Shown here piece by piece: positions 1 to 8,576 of a stretch of 64,000 nt of DNA. Both the position numbers and the translations under genes were made by a program. The notes under the pieces were generated by a model that made no database searches, was not told the origin of the DNA, and worked only from the letters and a program-made list of their open reading frames with translations. Location of the stretch: assembly GCA_035063885.1 (NCBI GenBank), contig JAPSFM010000005.1:1-64000 (forward strand). The letters run 5' to 3'. The first letter of the stretch is position 1; each line of letters starts with the position of its first letter. The stretch comes from CAADGY01 sp900696665 (GTDB lineage: Bacteria > Acidobacteriota > Terriglobia > Bryobacterales > Bryobacteraceae).

Positions 1-11
1 GAGCAGATGCC

Positions 12-665
12 ATGAGATATCGCTTTTGTAACTCGATAGTTCTCGGCTGCTGTGCGTTCCTCATGCCGGCCGTACTCTCTTCACAAACCGAGCCGTCACG
101 CCACCCCCCCTACATCGCGGTTTCCAAAAGAACCATCTACATTGCCGAGCCGGGTAAACCAGAGGTTTTGAAAGATATCGTCCGAAAAACCGAAGCGCGC
201 GACAGCCAGGGACGGCGGTATTCGTCGGGAGCCTCGATTGTCCCGGAACGATTCCGCTATGACTGGGTCCGTGACTTCGTCGCCGGACGCTCCTACCAGG
301 TGAACCGGCAGCAAAAGGTTGCTTATTTCACCAGCCTCGACCCCACCGCTTCCGGACCGGACCCCTCGCACCCGGAAATGCAGGCCGCGGAGATCAATGG
401 CGTCCGGTGTCTGCAGGGGCCTACAAAGCGCGTCAAACCGGACGGCGGGAGCGAAGTGATCGGAACAACGTGTGTGTCCCCTGAGTTAGGAATTCTGTTG
501 GTATACGAAGATATCAAAGTGACTGTTGGAGGCGAGAACCTGCGTATGGTCTCGGAACTGGAAAACATGCAGATGGACACCGAGCCACCGGCCGAATGGT
601 TCCAGATTCCCCCGGATTACCGGCTCATTCCGGGTCATCCGGGCAGGCCCAAACCTATAGATTGA
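12..665 (+). CDS. Secreted protein of unknown function
   Basis: I do not recognise this 217-aa protein. Residues 6-24 form a hydrophobic segment ending near an SSQ sequence, which looks like a Sec signal peptide, so the product is probably periplasmic or outer-membrane associated. The mature part has no membrane segment and only two cysteines (near residues 133 and 154), which could form one disulfide. The central part alternates charged and beta-branched residues, suggesting a beta-rich fold. The ATG at 12 has only a short GAGCAG visible upstream, so an earlier start outside the window cannot be fully excluded. It is convergent with the next gene, with 54 bases between the two stops. Confidence 0.6.
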   Translation: MRYRFCNSIVLGCCAFLMPAVLSSQTEPSRHPPYIAVSKRTIYIAEPGKPEVLKDIVRKTEARDSQGRRYSSGASIVPERFRYDWVRDFVAGRSYQVNRQQKVAYFTSLDPTASGPDPSHPEMQAAEINGVRCLQGPTKRVKPDGGSEVIGTTCVSPELGILLVYEDIKVTVGGENLRMVSELENMQMDTEPPAEWFQIPPDYRLIPGHPGRPKPID

Positions 666-719
666 CTGTTCGGAGTAACTCCAACCACCTGCGTAGACCG
701 GCGGGCGTGGTCGCGGAAG

Positions 720-2060
720 CTATACCAGTCCGCGGAGCATAAGCTCGAAGTACATGGGCTTCAGGACATACCGTTTCAAGATCCATCCGGTCCGGTGTTC
801 ATGGGCAGGGTCGAGAAAAGGTATTGTCGGGGCCGGTTTCTTGTCATAGCCAAACTCTGCCATAAGCACTTTCCCGTACTCGGTCGTGAATGGACAAGCG
901 GTGTATCCATCGTACCTCGCAGGCGGTGTGCGGCCATCGATGGTGGCGGTGAGATTCGCCGCAAGCACCGGCGCCTGCATACGTACCGCGGCCGCCGTCT
1001 TGCTGGTCGGAATACCTGCGACATCGCCGGCCACATAGACATCGGCATAACGCGGATGTCTTAGGGTTGCGGGATCCGCCGGAACCCAGTCCTCATGCTG
1101 CCCGGTCGCCGGGTTGACACTGATCGGGGACGCTTTGACGAAATCAGGAGCACTCATTGGCGGAACAATATGCAGAAAGTCGAATTCGTACGTCACCATC
1201 ACTGGGGAAGTGGCGCGCCTGTCTTCGAATGTGACCCGGCGGGCAGCCACGTCAACCTTCTTAACCCGATGTTCCATGGTGACTGGAATCTTGCGTTCGG
1301 CGTAGATCTGCTCAAGGCGTCTCGCAAAGGCCGGCACGTCGTATATATGGTCTGCGGCCGTAAACAGTTGAATGTCGACCCGATCTCGAACGCCAGCTCT
1401 CCGGCAGTAATCCTCTGCCAACATGTTGATCTTCTTCGGCGCCCCCCCGCACTTGTGCTTCGTCCAGGTATCGGTGAAATAGGCGCGGCCGCCCGTCTCG
1501 GCGAGGCGTTGAATAGCGCCCCAGCATTTGTGAGCCCCGGCAAAGTCGTAGATGCAATGCACATTGCCCCTGCCGAGATCCTCGCGGCGGAGCCCTTCGA
1601 TCGCGCTGAAGTTCATCTGCAAGCCCGGGCAAAGCACCAGAAAATCATAGGAGAGAGTGCCGTTCCGGGACGTCTCCAGCCGTTTTCGATCCGGGTCGAG
1701 CGCTGTTACCGCGTCCTGGACCCACCGGACTCCCTGGGGTATCAGCGATGACTGAGGGCGCACAACGTCAGCAGGGGCAAATTCCCCACAGGCAATGAGT
1801 GTGAAGCCGGGCTGGTAGTAATGCTCGGTTGCCGGATCGACGATTGTGATCCGGGCATTAGGGAGCGCGCGCCGAAGCCTGGATGTAATGCTAATACCGG
1901 CTGCACCGCCACCGGCAACAAGTACGGATGCTTTCGCGTCGCTTCTGGGACCGTGAGGTGTTAAGAGGTAGTAGCCCGCAGCAGAAGCCGAAGCCACCGC
2001 TGTTCCCTGCAGGAAACGGCGCCTCGAGAAAGTGGGATGGTTTCCTACCCAAGACTTCAA
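720..2060 (-). CDS. Tat-exported sulfide:quinone oxidoreductase-like flavoprotein
   Basis: FAD-dependent disulfide oxidoreductase fold. A GAGGAGGIS-like dinucleotide motif (GxGxxG) follows the N-terminus, and a second FAD motif with VYVAGDV lies near the C-terminus. Numbered from the longest frame (2129), cysteines at 227 (HKCGGAP) and 412 (YTACPFT) match the redox cysteines of type II (SQOR-like) sulfide:quinone oxidoreductases, which oxidise sulfide and reduce quinone at the membrane. The open frame reaches 2129, but I prefer TTG at 2060. It has AGGTGG six bases upstream and puts the twin-arginine motif SRRRFLQG about 12 residues from the N-terminus, as expected for a Tat signal. The C-terminus (LKRYVLKPMYF) is an amphipathic tail that may bind membrane. 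It lies 100 bases downstream of the PLP-enzyme stop on the same strand. Substrate assignment is inferred from cysteine pattern only. Confidence 0.8.
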   Translation of the reverse strand: MKSWVGNHPTFSRRRFLQGTAVASASAAGYYLLTPHGPRSDAKASVLVAGGGAAGISITSRLRRALPNARITIVDPATEHYYQPGFTLIACGEFAPADVVRPQSSLIPQGVRWVQDAVTALDPDRKRLETSRNGTLSYDFLVLCPGLQMNFSAIEGLRREDLGRGNVHCIYDFAGAHKCWGAIQRLAETGGRAYFTDTWTKHKCGGAPKKINMLAEDYCRRAGVRDRVDIQLFTAADHIYDVPAFARRLEQIYAERKIPVTMEHRVKKVDVAARRVTFEDRRATSPVMVTYEFDFLHIVPPMSAPDFVKASPISVNPATGQHEDWVPADPATLRHPRYADVYVAGDVAGIPTSKTAAAVRMQAPVLAANLTATIDGRTPPARYDGYTACPFTTEYGKVLMAEFGYDKKPAPTIPFLDPAHEHRTGWILKRYVLKPMYFELMLRGLV

Positions 2061-2159
2061 GCCAGACCACCTGACTCTAACGTGTCTTCCATACAAAAAA
2101 CATAGCAATTCAAGTACAGAAAGAGGCACCCTTTCGCCGTGATACGGTGCGCACCGCCG

Positions 2160-3347
2160 TCAAGCCCTAAAGATTTCCTTCAATCGCCGGCCGACGATCT
2201 CGTGCTCGGCGCCGCGCATCATCCAGACGGAGATCAGGAGTTGCCCGTTGCCCGGGCGCTGGATGTGAATCGGCGGGTCCCCGTCGCGCAACTTACCAAC
2301 TACCTCTTGCGATGACAAGCCCCGCGCGGATTCATCCCACAAAACCTTGACGTGCGGTACCTCGTTGGCGATTACCGGCACATGGCGTTCGGTCCGGACC
2401 CCGGGGACGCCTTCGAGCGCCTGGCGAATCGATGCGACGCGCCGATCCAGTTCGCGGTACTCGGCCTCGTGATCCACCTTCAAATAGCGTTCCACCGCGG
2501 CCAGCAGACCACACATCTCTTCCTTGCCCACCTTCATGCCGCGGCCAATCCCCGCGTAAGGCGACATGGCCGGATAGGAAGCTTCGATCAGGTCCTTTCT
2601 TCCCAGCAACAGCCCGCTGGGCTGTGGGCCTCGAAGAGCTTTGCCGCCGGAAAATATCACGAGATCGAACCCTTGTGCGGTGTATTTCCACAGGTTTTCT
2701 TTGGGTGTGGCATCGGAAGCGGCGTCGTTCATTGTCGGCACACCCCGCTCTTTGCCGATCCTCACGAACTCTTCGGCCTTGACCTGGCCGTCGGGGTCCG
2801 CCTTGTTGAGAAAGAACATCATGCCGGTCTTTTCGTTGATCGCGGCTTCCAGCTCTTTCCGTGTTTCCACGGTAACGATCTTCGCGCCGCACAACTCCAT
2901 CTGGTGCTCATAGCCGGAGCGGTGCGACTTCTGCTGAATGACTTCGTAGCGGATGCCTTCGCGATTGGGTAGCCTCCGGAGCTTAGCGGGGTCGCCTTCC
3001 GACAGGCAGGCGGCGGTACCGACCGTAATGGCCGAGGCCGCGCCACAGGTGACCATCGCCGCGGGAGCCTTCAACAACTCCGCGATGCGCATTCCCACTT
3101 TTCTTTCAAGCTCGGGCAGGGGGATGAAGTAGCGCGATGCCTCTTCCATGGCGCGGATCACTTCGGGTGGCATAATCGAACCGCCGAGGACGGTTACTAC
3201 TCCGACACCGTTGATGACAGGCTTAATACCCAGACTGGCATATAGGGGCGATGGCGAGGAGGCAGTGAGATTGCCGGTGGCGGCGGCCGCTGCTGCCGCA
3301 GGCGACAGCGCGGCAGTCTGCAATAGGCGGCGGCGCGTTGATTTCAT
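2160..3347 (-). CDS. SelA/DgaE-like PLP-dependent enzyme with Tat-type signal
   Basis: A 395-aa fold-type I PLP enzyme. The motif SGGKALRGPQ places the Schiff-base lysine at residue 236, and NDAASD (about 207-212) supplies the PLP-nitrogen aspartate. This pattern belongs to the SelA-like family that includes D-glucosaminate-6-phosphate ammonia-lyase (DgaE) and the EF_0838-type proteins, not to true selenocysteine synthase, which is longer and works with tRNA-Sec. The N-terminus TRRRLLQTAA followed by an alanine-rich hydrophobic stretch is a twin-arginine signal, so export of the folded holoenzyme is predicted. It is divergent from the amidohydrolase at 3432. The same two families are neighbours in Enterococcus and Aeromonas (EF_0837/EF_0838), which supports a joint role in breaking down an amino-sugar or similar compound. 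The substrate is unknown. Confidence 0.85.
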   Translation of the reverse strand: MKSTRRRLLQTAALSPAAAAAAATGNLTASSPSPLYASLGIKPVINGVGVVTVLGGSIMPPEVIRAMEEASRYFIPLPELERKVGMRIAELLKAPAAMVTCGAASAITVGTAACLSEGDPAKLRRLPNREGIRYEVIQQKSHRSGYEHQMELCGAKIVTVETRKELEAAINEKTGMMFFLNKADPDGQVKAEEFVRIGKERGVPTMNDAASDATPKENLWKYTAQGFDLVIFSGGKALRGPQPSGLLLGRKDLIEASYPAMSPYAGIGRGMKVGKEEMCGLLAAVERYLKVDHEAEYRELDRRVASIRQALEGVPGVRTERHVPVIANEVPHVKVLWDESARGLSSQEVVGKLRDGDPPIHIQRPGNGQLLISVWMMRGAEHEIVGRRLKEIFRA

Positions 3348-3355
3348 GGCTTTCC

Positions 3356-3361
3356 ATTATA
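3356..3361 (-). promoter_or_regulatory. Candidate -10 box of the PLP-enzyme gene
   Basis: On the minus strand the hexamer is a perfect TATAAT, ending only 8 bases before the ATG at 3347. There is no good -35 box at 17 bases. Transcription would begin almost at the start codon, implying a leaderless or nearly leaderless mRNA. Confidence 0.4.
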
Positions 3362-3417
3362 AGCTCGAAAAGACGCTTTTTCACAGAGAATGATTTCTTC
3401 CTCCTTCGGGGGTAAGT

Positions 3418-3423
3418 TAAGAT
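3418..3423 (+). promoter_or_regulatory. Candidate -10 box of the amidohydrolase gene
   Basis: TAAGAT lies 8 bases before the ATG at 3432, mirroring the arrangement on the opposite strand of the same 84-base divergent spacer. There is no clear Shine-Dalgarno sequence between it and the ATG. Confidence 0.3.
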
Positions 3424-3431
3424 AGTTCGCT

Positions 3432-4730
3432 ATGCGCATCCTGGCCGCGATGCTTTGCGCGAACGTCCTGTTCGCTCAAGCCAACTACGATCTTCTCCTG
3501 AAGGGCGCCCATGTCATCGACCCGAAAAACAAGCTCAGCGCCGTGCGTGATGTCGCGATCCGCGATAGTCTGATCGCCGCCGTCGAGCGCAATATACCAG
3601 CGGCGCAGGCCCGCAAGGTGGTAGATGTGACCGGGCTTTACCTCACACCCGGCCTGATCGACCTGCATACCCATGTTTTCGCCGGGTCCGAAGGAAAAGG
3701 CCTCGCAGGCGGGCACGCCAGCATCTTCCCCGATTACTTCGCACTCCGCACGGGAGTTACCACGGTGGTTGATGCGGGATCTTCCGGCCGCCACAATTTT
3801 GCGCAGTTCAAGAGAACCGTGATCGATCGCGCCCGTACCCGCGTCCTGGTGTTCCTGAATATCGGAGGCGCGGGCATGCCCGGCGGCGCACAGGAACAGG
3901 ATCTCCAGGAAATGGACGCCAAAGCCGCGGCAAACCTGGCCATCGCCAACCGCGACACGATCGTCGGCATCAAAGTCGCTCACTACAGTGGCCCGGACTG
4001 GACACCCGTGGAGCGCGGCGTCGAAGCGGGCACTCTCGCCAACATTCCGGTGATGATCGACTTCGGCCAGTTCCGCCCGGAGCGGCCGTTCCAGGAGCTT
4101 GTGTTGAAGAAACTCCGGCCCGGCGACATCTACACGCACGCCTTCTACGTGCCCGTTCCGATGCTCGATGACAATGGCCGGCTATTACCCTATCTGTTCG
4201 AAGCGCGCAAACGGGGCGTGCTGTTTGACGTGGGACACGGCGGCGCTGCGTTCGAGTTCCGCCAGGCAGTGCCCGCCGTAAAGCAGGGGTTCCCTCCCGA
4301 CGTCATCTCCACCGATATTCACTCCGGCAGCATCAACGCGGGCATGAAGGACCAGCTCAACGTCATGTCCAAGTTTTTGAACATGGGGATGACACTTGAC
4401 GACGTCGTTTACCGCTCCACCTGGAATCCCGCGCGCATCATTCACCGGGAGCAGCTCGGTCATCTTTCGGTGGGAGCTCTGGCGGATATCGCGGTGCTGC
4501 GGCTGGAGAAGGGCCAGTTCGCTTTCGTGGATTCCTGGGGCGCACGCATGGACGGCACTCAGCGCCTGTTGTGTGAACTGACGGTGGCTTCCGGCCACGT
4601 CGTATGGGACCTCAACGGACGAACACGCGAACGCTGGGACAAACTGGGTAATTATCAGCCGCAGGGCGAGCCCTACTGGGATGGTACCCGGGGTGGCGCC
4701 CGCCCGAAACCCCTGCCTCAAGTCCGATAG
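3432..4730 (+). CDS. Exported amidohydrolase of the EF_0837/AHA_3915-like family
   Basis: A 432-aa metal-dependent hydrolase of the amidohydrolase superfamily (dihydroorotase/deacetylase branch). Visible metal-site elements, in order, are DLHTHV (about residues 77-82), GIKVAHYSG with a lysine suited to carboxylation, YTHAFY, and the late STDIHSG aspartate. Residues 1-16 (MRILAAMLC...FAQ) form a short Sec signal peptide, so the enzyme is predicted to act outside the cytoplasm, like its divergent PLP neighbour. Family members typically sit beside SelA-like PLP enzymes and are thought to hydrolyse an N-acyl or cyclic amide. The substrate is not known. The ATG at 3432 is chosen because the signal peptide starts there. 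It is followed directly by a decayed beta-barrel gene. Confidence 0.85.
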   Translation: MRILAAMLCANVLFAQANYDLLLKGAHVIDPKNKLSAVRDVAIRDSLIAAVERNIPAAQARKVVDVTGLYLTPGLIDLHTHVFAGSEGKGLAGGHASIFPDYFALRTGVTTVVDAGSSGRHNFAQFKRTVIDRARTRVLVFLNIGGAGMPGGAQEQDLQEMDAKAAANLAIANRDTIVGIKVAHYSGPDWTPVERGVEAGTLANIPVMIDFGQFRPERPFQELVLKKLRPGDIYTHAFYVPVPMLDDNGRLLPYLFEARKRGVLFDVGHGGAAFEFRQAVPAVKQGFPPDVISTDIHSGSINAGMKDQLNVMSKFLNMGMTLDDVVYRSTWNPARIIHREQLGHLSVGALADIAVLRLEKGQFAFVDSWGARMDGTQRLLCELTVASGHVVWDLNGRTRERWDKLGNYQPQGEPYWDGTRGGARPKPLPQVR

Positions 4731-4734
4731 CGGG

Positions 4735-5304
4735 TTCAAGCCGGAAATTGAGATCATGCTCAATAGGAGTTTCAGGCATGAATCAGTCTTTATTCGCAAT
4801 TTTGGGCCGGCGGTCGAGGTCGGCCTGCCGTTCCGGCTCGCGGCCGAAGTAGACGTGCTGTACAAGCGAGTGGGGGAGAGGGCAGAGGGCTGCGAGTTCA
4901 CCTACTGCTCGTTTTCCAGTAGCCGTGCGCACGCAATCGAGATTCCCCTGCTGGCAAAGTTTCGCATCTTGCGCGGAAGCGTCGCGCCCTACGCCGCGGG
5001 CGGCTATGCGTTGCGGTATATCACCAAGAGTTCTGGAACATTTTTGCAGTGGCGTTCGTGACCGGTGGTCTCGGGTGAAGAGGTGGACTACAGCATACAT
5101 CAGTCCGAATACTCCCACGAATCGGAGAGCACCGGCGGGGTTGTGGCGGCTGGCGGCGTAGAGTTTCACGCCGGCCGGCTAAAGTTGTCTCCGGAGTTCC
5201 GCTACAACCGTTGGGCCGGGCGCTACTGGGAGTTCTATCATCGTGGCTTTGAAAGAGGTTCGAATAGAAACCAGGCCGAAATCCTGTTCGGAATTGCGTT
5301 TTGA
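4735..5304 (+). pseudogene. Broken outer-membrane beta-barrel protein gene
   Basis: One reading frame across this stretch encodes recognisable barrel strands: a VEVGLPFRLAAEVDVLYKR-like hairpin, then IEIPLLAKFR and YAAGGYALRYI, and after a break LSPEFRYNRWAG and the terminal EILFGIAF. This is the pattern of small acidobacterial outer_membrane_beta-barrel (OmpA/PorT-like) proteins. The frame is interrupted by TGA at 5059-5061 and continues downstream without a frame change. The signal peptide and first strands are missing; upstream codons run back into the amidohydrolase stop. Both defects point to a pseudogene. The C-terminal aromatic residue needed for barrel insertion is kept, so decay is probably recent. 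Confidence 0.65.
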
Positions 5305-5351
5305 ACGTTCGCCGGCCGGTGCCCCTGGCAGGCGAATGCTACCCTCAGAGT

Positions 5352-6782
5352 ATGGGGTTACAGGATTCCTTTTTCGGCCAGAAGTTCGGTATCACAGAGC
5401 GTGATCTCGAGCGGTATCTGGGTGAGGCGCTCTCGGCCGGTGGCGATTACGCGGACCTGTATTTCGAGTATGTAGCAACCAGCTCGATCAGCATCGACGA
5501 ATCCATCATCAAGAGCGCGAACCAGGGTGTGTCTCTCGGCGTTGGTGTCCGGGTTATTTCAGGTGAGCGCACCGGCTATGCCTACAGCGACGATTTGAGT
5601 CCGGAGAAGATCATGCACGCCGCCAGGGTAGCCGCACATATTGCGAGCGGCCCGGCAAAAATCGACAAGATCGGTCTCGAGGAAAAGCAGGGCCGGAATC
5701 TCTATCCCGTCGTCACTGCTCCGACGGACACGGACCTGAAAGAGAGGGCGGCGCTCGTCGAAAGAGCGGACCGGGCGGCACGTGCGTACGATGCCCGAAT
5801 TTTCCAAGTGCAAGCTGCTTATGCGGATAGCCTGCGCCACGTGCTGGTGGCGGCCAGCGACGGATCAATCTCCCATGACCGGCAGCCGCTGGCGCGGCTG
5901 AGCGTAGCGGTGCTGGCCAAAGCCAATGGCGGCACCCCGCAGCGGGGATACTCAGGTGGCGGCGGCCGCATCGCACTTGAATACTTCCAAACCGGGCGGA
6001 CACCGGAATTCTTCGCGCAGGAAGCAGCCCGGCAGGCCGTGATGCAACTGGCCGCGGTGGAGGCTCCCGCTGGAGAGATGACTGTTGTGCTCGGCCCCGG
6101 CTGGCCCGGCATCCTCCTGCATGAAGCCGTGGGTCACGGCCTGGAGGCCGACTTCAACCGGAAAGGTGTTTCCGCGTTCAGTAACCGCATCGGGCAGCAG
6201 GTGGCCAGTCCGCTATGCACGGTTGTGGATGACGGCACCATCCATAACCGCCGCGGTTCGTTGAACATGGATGACGAAGGAAACGTGACGCAGCGGAACG
6301 TACTGATCGAGAATGGCGTGCTCCGCGGGTACCTTCAGGACAAACTGTCCAGCCGTATTCTGGGAAGCGCCAGCACCGGGAGCGGACGGCGTGAAAGCTA
6401 CCAGCATATTCCCATGCCACGCATGACAAACACGTTCATGCTGCCCGGAGAGAGCGAACCGGGAGACATCATACGCTCCGTTCCCCGGGGCCTCTATTGT
6501 TCGAATTTCGGCGGCGGCCAGGTGGACATCACGAGCGGCAACTTTGTCTTCTCGGCCTCGGAAAGCTATCTGATCGAAGACGGGAAGCTGACCAGGCCCG
6601 TGCGCGGCGCTACGTTGATCGGCAATGGTCCGGAAGCCCTCAAATACGTAAGCATGGTTGGCAACGATTTGAAGCTCGACGAAGGCATCGGGATCTGCGG
6701 CAAGGAGGGACAGAGCGTGCCGGTGGGTGTGGGTATTCCGACAATCAAAGTCGACAAAATGACGGTGGGAGGCACCGCTTGA
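5352..6782 (+). CDS. tldD: TldD family metalloprotease subunit
   Basis: A 476-aa protein matching TldD/PmbA family length. The zinc-site motif HEAVGH (HExxxH) lies at about residues 257-262 and marks this as the catalytic subunit of the TldD-TldE heterodimer. That complex degrades unfolded peptides, and in E. coli it trims the microcin B17 leader and helps degrade CcdA. The C-terminal half has the conserved glycine-rich barrel (EGIGICGKEGQSVPVG). The open frame starts at 5301, but ATG 5352 (MGLQDSFFG) matches usual family starts. Its stop overlaps the start of tldE by four bases (TTGA), so the two subunits are translationally coupled. Confidence 0.93.
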   Translation: MGLQDSFFGQKFGITERDLERYLGEALSAGGDYADLYFEYVATSSISIDESIIKSANQGVSLGVGVRVISGERTGYAYSDDLSPEKIMHAARVAAHIASGPAKIDKIGLEEKQGRNLYPVVTAPTDTDLKERAALVERADRAARAYDARIFQVQAAYADSLRHVLVAASDGSISHDRQPLARLSVAVLAKANGGTPQRGYSGGGGRIALEYFQTGRTPEFFAQEAARQAVMQLAAVEAPAGEMTVVLGPGWPGILLHEAVGHGLEADFNRKGVSAFSNRIGQQVASPLCTVVDDGTIHNRRGSLNMDDEGNVTQRNVLIENGVLRGYLQDKLSSRILGSASTGSGRRESYQHIPMPRMTNTFMLPGESEPGDIIRSVPRGLYCSNFGGGQVDITSGNFVFSASESYLIEDGKLTRPVRGATLIGNGPEALKYVSMVGNDLKLDEGIGICGKEGQSVPVGVGIPTIKVDKMTVGGTA

Positions 6783-8122
6783 ACTTGCAGGAACTCGCGG
6801 GCGAGGTGGTGCGCCTGGCCCTGAACGAAGGCGCGACCGATGCCGAGTGCACCATTTCGGAAGGGGAAGAGTTCTCTGCAAGTGTCCGGATGGGAGAGGT
6901 TGAAAGCCTGAAGGAGGCTGGCGCGCGGGGGGCCGGAGTGCGAGTGCTGAAGGGCAAGCGGTCCGGCTCGGCTTACACCTCCGATCTTTCGCGCGACGGT
7001 ATCGCACGCATGGTTTCGAGCGCGCTTGAACTGGCTGCGATCACGTCGGAAGATCCGCACGCCGGCCTGCCGGAGGCGTCCGAGTTGGGCATGATCGATG
7101 GCGACCTGGAATTGTACTGCGATGACGTCGCACAACTCGAGACACCGTTCAAAATTGAGCAGGCGCGGCAGGCGGAGAAAGCGGCCCTCGACTTCGACCG
7201 CCGGATTGCAAACTCTGAAGGCGCTTCTTTTGACTCACACGCCGGCGCACGCTATTTCGCCAACTCGCGCGAGTTTTCCGCCTCGTACAGAACGTCGAGT
7301 TGCTCAATGAGTGCGGTTCCCGTGGCTTCCGACGGCGAAAACATGGAGCGCGACTACTGGTTTTCGGTGGCACGCAGCTACTCGCGCCTCGAGGAGCCGG
7401 ATTATATCGGGCGCAAAGCCGCCGAACGGGCCCTCCGGCGGTTGGGCGCCCGCAAAGTTCCCACCCAGCGCGTACCGGTGGTGTTCGAGCCGCGCACCGC
7501 GAGATCGATGCTCGACCACATTTTCGAAGCGGTGAGTGGCGATTCCATCTATCGCAAAGCATCCTTCCTCACGGATAAGATCGGCGAGCAGGTGGCAGCG
7601 GTACAGCTTACCGTCATTGATGACGGCACCATTCCGGGACTGTTCGGAACATCGCCGTTCGACGACGAAGGCGTGCCTTCACGCCGGACCGTGGTGATCG
7701 AGCGCGGCGTTCTGAAAAGCTATCTTCTCAACTCCTACACGGCCAGAAAGCTGGGACTGAAAACAACAGGCAACGCGGCACGGGGGCTGAGTGGAAATGC
7801 AGGCATCGGGCACGGGAACCTGTTCATCGCCAACGGCGCGCAGAAGCCCCAGGATATCCTGCGGTCTATCAAGCAGGGCCTGTATGTCACGGAGTTGATC
7901 GGGTTCGGTGTAAATATAGTTACGGGGGACTACTCCCGCGGCGCCGTGGGATTGTGGATTGAGAACGGCGAGCTGGCTTACCCGGTTTCGGAAGTCACCA
8001 TCGCTGGAAATCTGGGTGAGATGCTGAAGGGCATTGAAGCCGTGGGCTCGGATCTGGAATTTCGAGGATCCGTAGCGGCTCCCACGCTCATGATTCGGGA
8101 GATGACCGTCAGTGGCCACTAG
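6779..8122 (+). CDS. pmbA: TldE/PmbA family metalloprotease subunit
   Basis: A 447-aa partner of TldD with the same fold but no HExxxH motif, as expected for the non-catalytic subunit. The frame is open from 6497, but that part overlaps tldD in another frame. The start is best placed at TTG 6779, which has GGGAGG six bases upstream and overlaps the tldD TGA. From there the protein begins with LNLQELAGEVVRLAL, the normal N-terminal helix. The last 11 bases overlap the next gene, so tldD, pmbA and the two downstream genes look like one operon. Confidence 0.92.
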   Translation: MNLQELAGEVVRLALNEGATDAECTISEGEEFSASVRMGEVESLKEAGARGAGVRVLKGKRSGSAYTSDLSRDGIARMVSSALELAAITSEDPHAGLPEASELGMIDGDLELYCDDVAQLETPFKIEQARQAEKAALDFDRRIANSEGASFDSHAGARYFANSREFSASYRTSSCSMSAVPVASDGENMERDYWFSVARSYSRLEEPDYIGRKAAERALRRLGARKVPTQRVPVVFEPRTARSMLDHIFEAVSGDSIYRKASFLTDKIGEQVAAVQLTVIDDGTIPGLFGTSPFDDEGVPSRRTVVIERGVLKSYLLNSYTARKLGLKTTGNAARGLSGNAGIGHGNLFIANGAQKPQDILRSIKQGLYVTELIGFGVNIVTGDYSRGAVGLWIENGELAYPVSEVTIAGNLGEMLKGIEAVGSDLEFRGSVAAPTLMIREMTVSGH

Positions 8123-8576
8123 CACGGTGAAAAATCGCAGCCGATCTGTAGTGCCAGCCGTTATCATCGCCTCCCTGGCGATGGCCGGCGGCGCCTTGTT
8201 CTGGTATCTGGAACGCGAACCCGAGCCGTCCCAAACCCCTTTATTGACCGCCGAAGCGAAGGAGTATGTCCGGAATCTCGGATTGAGCGATGTCGAAATG
8301 AGCCGCACCGGGAATTACGTCGGCCAGGACATCATCGAGATCACGGGCAAGATCGCCAACAATGGCGGCCGCCAATTGCAACAGGTGGAAATCAACTGCG
8401 TCTTTTATGACGCTTACAGCCAGCTCGTCCTGCGCGAGCGCGTGGCGATTGTGCGGGCTCGCGATGGCGGCTTGGCGCCCGGCGCTACGAAGAACTTCCG
8501 CCTGGCGTTCGATAGTATTCCGGCGAGCTGGAATCAGAATATGCCCCAGCTTGTCATAGCCAACATACAATTCTGA
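8112..8576 (+). CDS. Membrane-anchored FxLYD/DUF2393-like protein
   Basis: A 154-aa protein with an N-terminal membrane helix (about residues 14-31, VVPAVIIASLAMAGGALFWYL) and an extracytoplasmic beta-sandwich. The domain reads ITGKIANNGGRQLQQVEINCVFYDA, then a GLAPGATKNFRLAFD segment. That pattern resembles FxLYD and DUF2393 modules, which are common in membrane-anchored proteins of Acidobacteriota. The function is unknown. The GTG start at 8112 sits inside the end of pmbA with GGGAG about ten bases upstream. The stop and the next start overlap as TGATG, so translation is probably coupled. Confidence 0.6.
   Translation: MATSTVKNRSRSVVPAVIIASLAMAGGALFWYLEREPEPSQTPLLTAEAKEYVRNLGLSDVEMSRTGNYVGQDIIEITGKIANNGGRQLQQVEINCVFYDAYSQLVLRERVAIVRARDGGLAPGATKNFRLAFDSIPASWNQNMPQLVIANIQF

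Noticed and set aside
5059..5061. In-frame TGA read as selenocysteine in the barrel gene
   Set aside because: No SECIS-like stem was seen, barrels of this type have no selenocysteine, and the N-terminus is also missing. The SelA-like protein nearby belongs to the DgaE-type branch.
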